Source: Bacteroides sp.
Lineage (GTDB): Bacteria > Bacteroidota > Bacteroidia > Bacteroidales > Bacteroidaceae
Reading direction: 5' to 3'
Length of the DNA stretch: 10,612 nt
Assembly (NCBI GenBank): GCA_030151885.1
Contig: JASLCG010000068.1
Span: forward strand, 1 to 10,612
A program made the translations under genes and the position numbers. The notes under the pieces are model-generated. The model was not told the DNA's origin. It searched no databases and saw nothing but the letters and a program-made list of their open reading frames with translations. Shown here piece after piece: positions 1 through 6,583 of the stretch. Numbering within the stretch: position 1 is the stretch's first letter; each line of letters begins with the position of its first letter.

Positions 1-1081
1 TGTTCTCTTCTTCTTGTGTAACATCGCTAATAGATAATTCAAAGCTTTTATCTTTAAAAATAACACAGGTTACTATAAAGCTTTTCCCATTTTTGTTTAC
101 GCTAGTTGTTTTTCTCTTTTCTTTACTTTCTATTGGCCCCTCTTGTATGTTTCTTATAAAGTCTACAAGACATTGTAATTCTGGAATTTTTAAAGCTTCT
201 TCACTGTTTGTTAAATTTACATCAGAGATTAGGTTACAATATTTAAAGAAAAGATCATTAACCAATACTTCACTGTATTCTGATGTAAAAATACCCAGTC
301 CCTCTCTAGATATTTTTAAGTGGGTGAAAAGTTTTTCCCGTTCAGTACTTAAGGCTTCCTTTGTATCGTGTAGGTTCTTATAGACATCTATAATATGTTG
401 CGTAACGTCACCTAACTCACCAGTTGCATAGGATACGTTATCCTTGAAAGAGAGGTCTTTATCTGCTTCTGCCTTTTGTACAAAAAGTTTTAGCTTATCT
501 ATAGTCTGTCCTAATTTAGAGGTAAAGGTATAGAAAAGCGAAATCAGAAGCATTGAAGTAATAAAACTAAAAATGAGATATCTGGTATCGGTTTTTAGAG
601 AATTCTCTAGCATTGTGCCATAAGGCATTGCAGCTCTAATTAGGTAGTTAGGAAATAGGGTAGCCGAAAAGAAATAGGTAGTATTATTGGGCCCATCTGT
701 TCGTATTTGATAGCCACTACCTCTTTGTAGGGCTTCTTGCATCTCAAAATCTTCCCAATATTTCTCTTCATCAGATATTTCTAGAAAAGAGTCAAAAACA
801 ATCATTTGTCCATTTCTTAGAATTGTTAGCTTAACCTCGGGAAAGTCTACAAGGTATCTATCAATATAATGTTGAATATCGTCAGGGTGTTTTATTGTTT
901 GTAAAAAAGTATATACCCTATTGTTGATACCTTGTAGTTTAGTATTGAAGATTTCAATTCTATATGTTTTCTCTCTTTGATACTGGTAACCAATAAAGCT
1001 TATTGATAGAAGTAAAAATAAGAAGAGAACCGATAAAAATATTTTATCGCTAAAGGATATGACGGGAGTTTTTAACTTCAT
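1..1081 (-). CDS. Sensor histidine kinase, N-terminal part (cut by window edge)
   Basis: The minus strand is open from an ATG at 1081-1079 to the window edge, giving 360 codons without a stop. The translation begins MKLKTPVISFSDKIF and has a hydrophobic helix at about residues 15-33, an extracytoplasmic region of about 130 residues, and a second helix at about 167-186. A polar linker with helical or coiled-coil character follows (about 187-240), then a PAS-like cytoplasmic segment (about 240-360, containing REGLGIFTSEYSEVLVND). This is the sensor half of a membrane histidine kinase. The phosphoacceptor H-box and the ATPase domain must lie beyond position 1, so kinase activity is inferred and not seen. 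It starts 15 bases after the response regulator stop, on the same strand, and is almost certainly co-transcribed with it as its cognate sensor. No Shine-Dalgarno sequence precedes the ATG. The signal sensed is unknown. Confidence 0.85.
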   Translation of the reverse strand, partial: MKLKTPVISFSDKIFLSVLFLFLLLSISFIGYQYQREKTYRIEIFNTKLQGINNRVYTFLQTIKHPDDIQHYIDRYLVDFPEVKLTILRNGQMIVFDSFLEISDEEKYWEDFEMQEALQRGSGYQIRTDGPNNTTYFFSATLFPNYLIRAAMPYGTMLENSLKTDTRYLIFSFITSMLLISLFYTFTSKLGQTIDKLKLFVQKAEADKDLSFKDNVSYATGELGDVTQHIIDVYKNLHDTKEALSTEREKLFTHLKISREGLGIFTSEYSEVLVNDLFFKYCNLISDVNLTNSEEALKIPELQCLVDFIRNIQEGPIESKEKRKTTSVNKNGKSFIVTCVIFKDKSFELSISDVTQEEEN

Positions 1082-1096
1082 CTAGCTGCGACTTAA

Positions 1097-1786
1097 TTAT
1101 TTTGTTTCAAAACAATATCCATAGCCAAGTCTTGTAACTATGTTTTTATCATACTTACCTACTTTTTTACGAATTCTAGTAATGTTAACATCCACAGTTC
1201 TGTCTGATATATTCTCTTCACCACTCCAAACTTTTTCTAAGATTTCGTTTCGTGAGAACACTCTATCTTTTTGCTCAAGTAGAAGTTTTAAAATTTCAAA
1301 CTCTCTTTTAGTAAGAGAAATATCTATGTCGTTAATAGTAACTTTTTTCTGTTCTGTATCTATAACTAAATCTTCGAAAACAATTTTAGAAGATGTTTTA
1401 ACTCTTCCACTTTCACTAGTTCTTTTAAGTACAGCTTTAATTCTAGCCCCGACCTCTTTTAAAGAGAAAGGTTTTGCTATATAGTCGTCTGCACCTAAAT
1501 TGAAGCCTGTCATCATGTCGTTTTCAGTATCTTTGGCTGTCAAGAAGATGATAGGAGTGCTAGCAGTCTCTTTTTTTTCTTTTAGCATTGACGCGAGCTT
1601 AAATCCTGATATTTCATCCATCATAACATCAAGTAAAAACAGATCATATTTTTCAAGATTCATGGTTAAAGCCTCTTCTGCAGAGTTAGCAGTTTCTACA
1701 ATATAACCTTCTGCCTCTAGGTTAAATTGTAGGATGTCGCATAAATCCTCTTCGTCATCAACGACTAAAATGTAATATATATTCAT
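1097..1786 (-). CDS. OmpR/PhoB-family response regulator
   Basis: A 229-residue two-domain transcription regulator. The receiver domain (about residues 4-120) has the acidic pocket D10/D11, the phosphoacceptor D53 in LLDVMM, T83, Y102 and the conserved K105 in YIAKPF. The C-terminal winged helix (about 134-227) shows the Trans_Reg_C pattern: LTKREFEILKLL, SRNEILEKVW, then a recognition helix with RTVDVNITRIRKK and a terminal GYGYCF wing. Phosphorylation by the downstream kinase should drive dimerisation and promoter binding. The loop after D53 reads MMDEISG, not the common MMPxxDG, so a proline is replaced by aspartate. AAAAAGG lies 7 bases before the ATG and acts as a plausible ribosome site. 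The 147-base gap upstream should hold the operon promoter, but I see only imperfect motifs, such as TAATATTTG at 1879-1871, which is one base too long for TAnnTTTG. The regulon cannot be told from here. Confidence 0.95.
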   Translation of the reverse strand: MNIYYILVVDDEEDLCDILQFNLEAEGYIVETANSAEEALTMNLEKYDLFLLDVMMDEISGFKLASMLKEKKETASTPIIFLTAKDTENDMMTGFNLGADDYIAKPFSLKEVGARIKAVLKRTSESGRVKTSSKIVFEDLVIDTEQKKVTINDIDISLTKREFEILKLLLEQKDRVFSRNEILEKVWSGEENISDRTVDVNITRIRKKVGKYDKNIVTRLGYGYCFETK

Positions 1787-1933
1787 AATAAAACCTTTTT
1801 AACTTAATTATTCATCATTGTAAATTTACTTATAATATATTTTTAAAGAAAAATATTAGGCAGTAAATTGCAAATATTAGTGCTATTTGGTGAAGAATAG
1901 CTGTTTTCCTGTTTTAATCTATAAAACAAAGCT

Positions 1934-2722
1934 TTAGATAAGAGGTCTAATAACTCTTATTCCTGTCCATTTTTTATTTTTATCTAACATTTGGCGTATT
2001 GTTAATGGGTCAATAATCACTTTTCCTTGTGGGTATGAAGCATGTAATAAATGTAGTTTGTTATTTTTATAATATGCAAATCCCATATGGCTAACATCTA
2101 AACCATAGATACCTACAGTAAAAAGAATAATGTCTCCATCTTTAATCCAATAGAGTCCATTTTCTGGTACTTTATGCTTAGGAAGATATCGTATAAGCTG
2201 GCCTGAAGCTTCTTTTTCGACTTGTTTCATAGCCGCAACATTTTCTGGTGCATTTTGCAGATTTTTGTAAAAGGTAGGGTGATTTGTCATATACGACAAA
2301 GCTACATACATACTATCTTTGCTATAATTTCGTGTAACATCTTTTAAAAAAAGATTTTTAATACCTTCTGCAACCCATTCACTAGCATAATGAAGTCTAG
2401 AAGGGTAACCATTTATGATACCATCTCTATATCTTATTTTTAATAAAATATCTTCTTCGGATAGACTGTCGACATTATTTTCTGATTGGCTTAATGTTTC
2501 AGCAAGTACATACTCAACAAATGTGGTACAATCTACCTCTTCTTTATTAATGATTAATTCTTCAAATATATTATCATCTAGAGTATGTGGAACATATGGG
2601 GTATATAAATATGATAGAGCATTTCGAATAATAGGAGACATGGAGTCTTGTGCCACCGATACAGAGGCATTGCCTACTATTAATACTATGAGTAAGGTGA
2701 ATCTAGTAAATTGTCGCTTCAT
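1934..2722 (-). CDS. Exported DUF1460 amidase (NlpC/P60-like)
   Basis: A 262-residue protein with a signal peptide at residues 1-24 (basic MKRQFTR, hydrophobic core, VSVAQ near the cleavage site), so it should act in the periplasm. The mature part matches the DUF1460 family, a branch of the NlpC/P60 cysteine hydrolase clan whose studied members are N-acetylmuramoyl-L-alanine amidases acting on cell-wall fragments. The visible catalytic elements are C65 in VDCTTFVEYVLAETL, which begins a helix, H212 in DVSHMGFAYY, and a likely third residue H227 in LHLLHAS. GDIILF at about 196-201 is the strand that usually precedes the histidine. Length fits a complete family member. It lies downstream of the OPT transporter on the same strand, with a strong terminator 23 bases before its ATG, so it is either expressed by read-through or from a promoter I cannot identify. 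Family call is confident; exact substrate is not. Confidence 0.88.
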   Translation of the reverse strand: MKRQFTRFTLLIVLIVGNASVSVAQDSMSPIIRNALSYLYTPYVPHTLDDNIFEELIINKEEVDCTTFVEYVLAETLSQSENNVDSLSEEDILLKIRYRDGIINGYPSRLHYASEWVAEGIKNLFLKDVTRNYSKDSMYVALSYMTNHPTFYKNLQNAPENVAAMKQVEKEASGQLIRYLPKHKVPENGLYWIKDGDIILFTVGIYGLDVSHMGFAYYKNNKLHLLHASYPQGKVIIDPLTIRQMLDKNKKWTGIRVIRPLI

Positions 2723-2745
2723 AACAGATCTTAAAAGTTTAGTAT

Positions 2746-2774
2746 AAAAAAAGGAGAGTTTTAAAACTCTCCTT
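2746..2774 (-). terminator. Rho-independent terminator after the OPT transporter gene
   Basis: A perfect 24-base palindrome at 2751-2774 (arms AAGGAGAG and CTCTCCTT around TTTTAAAA) is followed on the minus strand by seven U residues (2752-2746). It starts 11 bases after the OPT stop codon. On the plus strand the hairpin is followed by AATAAT instead of a T-run, so it works for minus-strand transcription only. It separates the OPT gene from the DUF1460 amidase. Confidence 0.85.
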
Positions 2775-2785
2775 AATAATACAAA

Positions 2786-4786
2786 TTATTTCTGTGTTAT
2801 GTTCTTGGTTGCTTTAATTAAATATATAATAAGTAATGTATATGCTATTAAGCCTGCAAATTCAGACCAACCAGATGCCATCCACTCACTGTTGTCAAAC
2901 TGAACTCCGAAGAATCTAATGGCAGTACTTACCACACCCATTAAAGCTCCTCCTGCAATAAATCCAGATGCTAGTAGAGTTCCTTTTTCAGATCTAGCTG
3001 TATTTATGCGTTCATCCGAGCTTCGTGTAGTTACATACCAGTTAACTGCACCACCTACTAGTAATGGTATATTTAGTTCTAGAGGAATAAACATTCCAAG
3101 AGCAAATGGTAGTGCTGGTACTTTAAATAATGTAAGTACTATAGCAACTAAAGCACCAATCCCATAAAGCTCCCAAGGAGCTCCTTCACCACTCATTAAT
3201 GGCTCTATAACTGCAGCCATAGCATTTGCTTGAGGTGCAGAAAGTTCACCACTTGTAAATCCGTAGGTTTCATTCAATAGAATCATTACACCTCCTACAG
3301 TGGCAGCAGATATAATTGTACCTAAAAACTTCCAGCCTTCTTGTTTTATTGGTGTTGTACCCAACCAATAACCGATTTTAAGGTCTGTAATAAACCCACC
3401 TGCCATTGATAGAGCTGTACATACAACACTTCCCATAATAAGAGCAGCTACCATGCCCGAAGGTCCTTTTAGACCTATTGCAGCCATAACTACCGATGCA
3501 AGAATAAGCGTCATAAGTGTCATTCCTGATACAGGATTACTTCCTACAATTGCAATAGCATTTGCTGCTACTGTAGTAAATAAGAATGCAATAATTGTAA
3601 CCAACAGTATAGCTACTGTTGTATGTAGAAGGTTACCTTGCATTATATCAAAGTAGAAGAATATGGCTGTTACTATTATAGCTAGAATTGCACCAATAGC
3701 AATAACCTTCATAGATAAGTCTCGTTGTGTGCGTATCTGTTTTATCTCTTTTGAAGAGGTTTTTCCGGTAAGTTCTTTTGCAGCTAAGCCAACAGCACTT
3801 TTTAATATTCCCCAAGATTTAATAATGCCTATAATACCAGACATAGCGATTGCTCCAATACCAAAGCTCTTACCGTAGTGAGTGAAAATTTGTTCTGCAC
3901 TCATTGAGCTTACTGTTTGTGTAATTTCTGGATTCCAATTATTAAGGACTACATCTCCAAAGAATATAGAGAAGCCAGGTACAACCAACCACCATACAGC
4001 TAAAGAGCCTATACAGATAATAATAGCATATTTAAGTCCGATGATATAGCCTAAACCTAATACAGCTGCTCCTGTATTTACTTTAAATACTAGTTTTGTT
4101 TTTTCTGCTAGTGTCTCTCCGATTGGAATCATTCTTGAAGTAACAACTTCATTCCACCACTGGAATGTAGAAGCAATAAAGTCGTACAATCCTCCAACAA
4201 TGGCAGCAATAAGAAGTGGCTTTGCTTGACTTCCTCCTTTTGCTCCAGATACTAATACTTGTGTTGTAGCTGTAGCTTCAGGAAAAGGGTATTCTCCATG
4301 CATATCTTGTACAAAGTATTTTCTAAAAGGAATTAAGAAAAGAATTCCTAATATACCTCCAAGAAGAGAACTAATAAAGATTTGAGGAAATGTGACAGTT
4401 ATTTCTTCAGGATATTTTTCTTGCAAAATGTATAATGCAGGTAAGGTAAATATAGCTCCTGCTACAATTACACCAGAGCTTGCACCAATTGACTGTATGA
4501 TTACATTTTCGCCTAGTGCATTTTTTCTTTTCATAGCACTTGACACCCCAACTGCAATAATCGCAATTGGAATTGCTGCTTCAAATACTTGCCCTACTTT
4601 AAGCCCTAAATAAGCTGCTGCCGCAGAGAAAAGTATTGCCATAAATATCCCCCAGGATACAGACCATAGATTTACTTCAGAGTAGTTTCTATCTGGTCTC
4701 ATCAGAGGAACATAAACTTCTCCTTTCTTTAGCTTACGAAAGGCGTTTTCAGGTAGTGTTACCTGTTCCTGTTCACTGTTCTTCAT
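2786..4786 (-). CDS. OPT-family oligopeptide transporter
   Basis: A 666-residue, very hydrophobic integral inner-membrane protein with roughly 14-16 transmembrane segments. Family marks include the first helix region WGIFMAILFSAAAAYLGLKVGQVFEAAIP, then GASSGVIVAGAIFTLPALY, the HGEYPFPEATATTQVL loop (H163-L178), and NPVSGMT at residues 417-423. The last is a signature of the prokaryotic OPT family (the TIGR00733/PF03169 group). Eukaryotic and some bacterial members import small peptides, others metal chelates; for this bacterial subgroup peptide uptake by cation symport is the usual inference, and the substrate is not shown by the sequence. Length matches full-size members. The ATG at 4786 is followed by a polar tail (MKNSEQEQVTLPENAFRKLKKGEVYVPLMR) before the first helix, typical of the group. 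It seems to be transcribed alone: a terminator for the DUF1573 operon lies upstream and its own terminator is at 2746-2774. No convincing TAnnTTTG box was found in the 71 bases before it. Confidence 0.93.
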   Translation of the reverse strand: MKNSEQEQVTLPENAFRKLKKGEVYVPLMRPDRNYSEVNLWSVSWGIFMAILFSAAAAYLGLKVGQVFEAAIPIAIIAVGVSSAMKRKNALGENVIIQSIGASSGVIVAGAIFTLPALYILQEKYPEEITVTFPQIFISSLLGGILGILFLIPFRKYFVQDMHGEYPFPEATATTQVLVSGAKGGSQAKPLLIAAIVGGLYDFIASTFQWWNEVVTSRMIPIGETLAEKTKLVFKVNTGAAVLGLGYIIGLKYAIIICIGSLAVWWLVVPGFSIFFGDVVLNNWNPEITQTVSSMSAEQIFTHYGKSFGIGAIAMSGIIGIIKSWGILKSAVGLAAKELTGKTSSKEIKQIRTQRDLSMKVIAIGAILAIIVTAIFFYFDIMQGNLLHTTVAILLVTIIAFLFTTVAANAIAIVGSNPVSGMTLMTLILASVVMAAIGLKGPSGMVAALIMGSVVCTALSMAGGFITDLKIGYWLGTTPIKQEGWKFLGTIISAATVGGVMILLNETYGFTSGELSAPQANAMAAVIEPLMSGEGAPWELYGIGALVAIVLTLFKVPALPFALGMFIPLELNIPLLVGGAVNWYVTTRSSDERINTARSEKGTLLASGFIAGGALMGVVSTAIRFFGVQFDNSEWMASGWSEFAGLIAYTLLIIYLIKATKNITQK

Positions 4787-4852
4787 CTTTCAAAAATTTA
4801 GTTTATTTAGTGTTTTAATATCTTTTTGATAGTAATAAGTGCCAAAGGAAAT

Positions 4853-4886
4853 AAAAAAAACGGAGATTCTAAAAGATTCTCCGTTT
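4853..4886 (-). terminator. Rho-independent terminator after the DUF1573 gene
   Basis: Arms AAACGGAGA (4858-4866) and TCTCCGTTT (4878-4886) form a 9-bp stem. After one T-T mismatch the stem is extended by three pairs (TCT 4868-4870 with AGA 4874-4876) around a three-base loop. On the minus strand a run of eight U residues (4860-4853) follows, partly shared with the stem. It lies 37 bases after the DUF1573 stop and probably ends the symporter-engB-DUF4923-DUF1573 unit. Confidence 0.82.
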
Positions 4887-4923
4887 CTTATTTAAAGTAA
4901 TTCTATTTTCTACTAATAGATAT

Positions 4924-5310
4924 TTATTCCGTCATTGTACCCTCTATGAATAATCTAGTTGTTGGGGTTTTAGCATTCGTTCTTATAATGATAGATTTTT
5001 TGAAGTATCCCAATGGTTTTCCTTTTCCATTATAAGTAACTTTAATAGTGCCTTTTCCGCCTGGTTTGATAGGTTCTTTAGAGTATTCAGGGCTAGTGCA
5101 ACCACAAGATGTAATTACTTCATGAATTACTAGTGGTGTGTCACCAATATTTGTAAAATTAAAAGTTGTGTTTACCACAGCTTCTTTTTCTGAAAATGAA
5201 CCTAAGTGCTGTGAGTTTTTTTCAAACTTGATATCAGCTTTCGATTGTGCAGAGGCATTAATTCCTAATCCAAGCACTACGAAAAGTGATAAAAGAAATA
5301 ATTTTTTCAT
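4924..5310 (-). CDS. Exported DUF1573 protein
   Basis: A 128-residue small exported protein. Residues 1-21 form a clear signal peptide (MKKLFLLSLFVVLGLGINASA, cleavage before Q22). The mature domain is the DUF1573 family: an immunoglobulin-like beta fold of the ASH/PapD type, with the near-invariant SCGCTSPEYSKEPIKPGGKGTIKVTYN segment at about residues 68-94 and a closing strand KSIIIRTNAK. The two cysteines of SCGC could form a disulfide or bind a ligand in the periplasm; no biochemical role is established that I know of. Families of this type are abundant in Bacteroidota. It lies 58 bases after the DUF4923 gene on the same strand and is followed by a terminator, so it is the last gene of that unit. 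A promoter motif in the gap suggests it may also be transcribed separately. Confidence 0.9.
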   Translation of the reverse strand: MKKLFLLSLFVVLGLGINASAQSKADIKFEKNSQHLGSFSEKEAVVNTTFNFTNIGDTPLVIHEVITSCGCTSPEYSKEPIKPGGKGTIKVTYNGKGKPLGYFKKSIIIRTNAKTPTTRLFIEGTMTE

Positions 5311-5334
5311 TATTTTGTTCTTTTAGTTACAGAG

Positions 5335-5368
5335 CAAAATTAATAAATATAGCTCGAAAACAAATATA
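5335..5368 (-). promoter_or_regulatory. Candidate Bacteroidota promoter for the DUF1573 gene
   Basis: On the minus strand TATATTTG (5368-5361) is followed 18 bases later by TAATTTTG (5342-5335), and the DUF1573 ATG is at 5310. Both match TAnnTTTG. Either the second is the -7 box with TTTG (5364-5361) as its -33 element, or the first is itself a -7 box with no good -33 element. The region is AT-rich, so one or both may be chance. Confidence 0.45.
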
Positions 5369-5965
5369 TTAGCCTACTTTTTGTAATTCTACTCCAACTT
5401 TGAGCCCATCGTAATTGTCTAAAATTTGGGTAATTGCTTGTAAAGAGGCATAATCAACTTGGGTACTAAAGTACTTTATAAGCTCAACTATTTTATCAGC
5501 ATTAAATAGAATGCTTAGAGAGTTGTCTAATGTATGCTTGATAGTTGCATCCATATTAATCATGTTTGCAACGGTTACATGCATCGTTTTTTTATCTTTA
5601 CTAAGTTCATATCGAGCAGGTATGCTATGGTTTAATGCCGAAACGTTAACGACTCCATCTTTATTAAATGTAAATTTTACCATACCAGGCTTAATACCAT
5701 ACTTCTCTTGCTGTTGGTTTATTTTTTCCTCGATGGCTATTGCGGCCATTTCGGCAGCTGCTTTTTTTAGCATATTATCTGTTTCAAGCTCTACTGCAGT
5801 ACCTTGAAACACCCATTCTCCCTCTATTTCGAAGGGAATATCTATCCCAGCTGCCGAAGCTACTTTAGAGACGTTCTTTTTTGAAAATAGGTTTTTCCAA
5901 GATTGTGCTTGTATATTGCTAACACTCAAAATAAGACATGTTAGTAGTAAAAGTGTTTTTTTCAT
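5369..5965 (-). CDS. Exported DUF4923 (lipocalin-like) protein
   Basis: A 198-residue exported protein. Residues 1-20 form a signal peptide (MKKTLLLLTCLILSVSNIQA, cleavage before Q21). The mature part opens with a short amphipathic stretch containing KVASAAG, then IEGEWVFQGTAVELETDNMLKKAAAEMAAIAIEEKINQ, which matches the start of the DUF4923 lipocalin-like family found in Bacteroidota. Beta strands that follow include MVKFTFNKDGVVNV, RYELSKDKKTMHVTVA and NSLSILFNADKIVEL, consistent with a small beta barrel. Ligand and role are unknown. It starts 6 bases after the engB stop, so it is surely co-transcribed with engB and the symporter. A cysteine at residue 10 lies inside the signal helix and has a poor lipobox context (LLTC), so I treat the protein as soluble and periplasmic, not a lipoprotein. 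Confidence 0.85.
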   Translation of the reverse strand: MKKTLLLLTCLILSVSNIQAQSWKNLFSKKNVSKVASAAGIDIPFEIEGEWVFQGTAVELETDNMLKKAAAEMAAIAIEEKINQQQEKYGIKPGMVKFTFNKDGVVNVSALNHSIPARYELSKDKKTMHVTVANMINMDATIKHTLDNSLSILFNADKIVELIKYFSTQVDYASLQAITQILDNYDGLKVGVELQKVG

Positions 5966-5971
5966 TTTAAG

Positions 5972-6583
5972 TTATTTATATTCTATACTGATGTTATTAT
6001 TTAGATCGTCTATGTAGTTAAGAATCTCTTCACGCCCCATTTTTGACTCCGAAGAACTTATGAAGTATGGTGGAAGACCTTCCCAAGTTTTGAGCATTTC
6101 ATTACAAAAATCTCTGACATTAGCTTTTAACTTTCCTATTTTTAGTTTATCAGCTTTTGTAAATATGATAGAGAAGGGGATACCATGTTCTCCTAACCAC
6201 TCCATAAACTCTAAGTCTATAGCTTGAGGACTTAATCTTGAGTCTATTAAGACAAATAGAGTAGTCATGTTAGCTCTTTCAAGTATGTAATCTTCAATTG
6301 CTTTTTGAATTTGTTCTCTTCCTTTATTTGCACGTTTAGCGTAGCCATAGCCAGGAAGGTCAACTATATACCACTCTTCATTGATAAGAAAGTGGTTTAT
6401 AAGCATGGTTTTACCAGGTTTAGAAGAAGTCATTGCTAGTTTTTTATTATTTGCTAGCATATTTATCAGTGATGATTTACCTACATTTGATCTGCCGATA
6501 AATGCATATTCGGCCAATCCATCTTGAGGACATTTTTTTACGTCTGTATTACTTATAATAAACTTTGCGCTCTTTATTAGCAT
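5972..6583 (-). CDS. engB: Ribosome-assembly GTPase EngB/YihA/YsxC
   Basis: A 203-residue TRAFAC GTPase of the EngB group, normally essential and needed for assembly of the large ribosomal subunit in the cytoplasm. All nucleotide motifs are present: G1 GRSNVGKS at 30-37, G2 threonine T59 in SKPGKT, G3 DLPG at 75-78 followed by the EngB hallmark YGYAK, G4 TKAD at 142-145, and G5 SSS at 176-178. The length is that of a complete family member, so nothing seems to be missing. Its ATG overlaps the end of the upstream symporter gene by 7 bases (ATGCTAA holds both the start and the symporter stop), which suggests translational coupling. No separate promoter is visible, so expression of this essential gene may depend on the symporter transcript or on promoters inside that gene. 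Confidence 0.97.
   Translation of the reverse strand: MLIKSAKFIISNTDVKKCPQDGLAEYAFIGRSNVGKSSLINMLANNKKLAMTSSKPGKTMLINHFLINEEWYIVDLPGYGYAKRANKGREQIQKAIEDYILERANMTTLFVLIDSRLSPQAIDLEFMEWLGEHGIPFSIIFTKADKLKIGKLKANVRDFCNEMLKTWEGLPPYFISSSESKMGREEILNYIDDLNNNISIEYK

Noticed and set aside
93..383. Plus-strand open frame of 96 codons
   Set aside because: It lies antisense to the sensor kinase frame, which is open through the whole region and has clear domain structure; the plus-strand product resembles nothing.
1082..1096. Separate promoter for the sensor kinase
   Set aside because: The gap after the response regulator is only 15 bases and has no TAnnTTTG motif, so co-transcription is simpler.
1900..1932. 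Possible terminator after the DUF1460 gene
   Set aside because: Only a weak AT stem (GTTTTA/TAAAAC) is present and no U-run follows on the minus strand.
5936..5938. Cysteine 10 of the DUF4923 protein as a lipoprotein attachment site
   Set aside because: The context LLTC is a poor lipobox and lies too early in the hydrophobic core; a normal signal peptidase site at residue 20 fits better.
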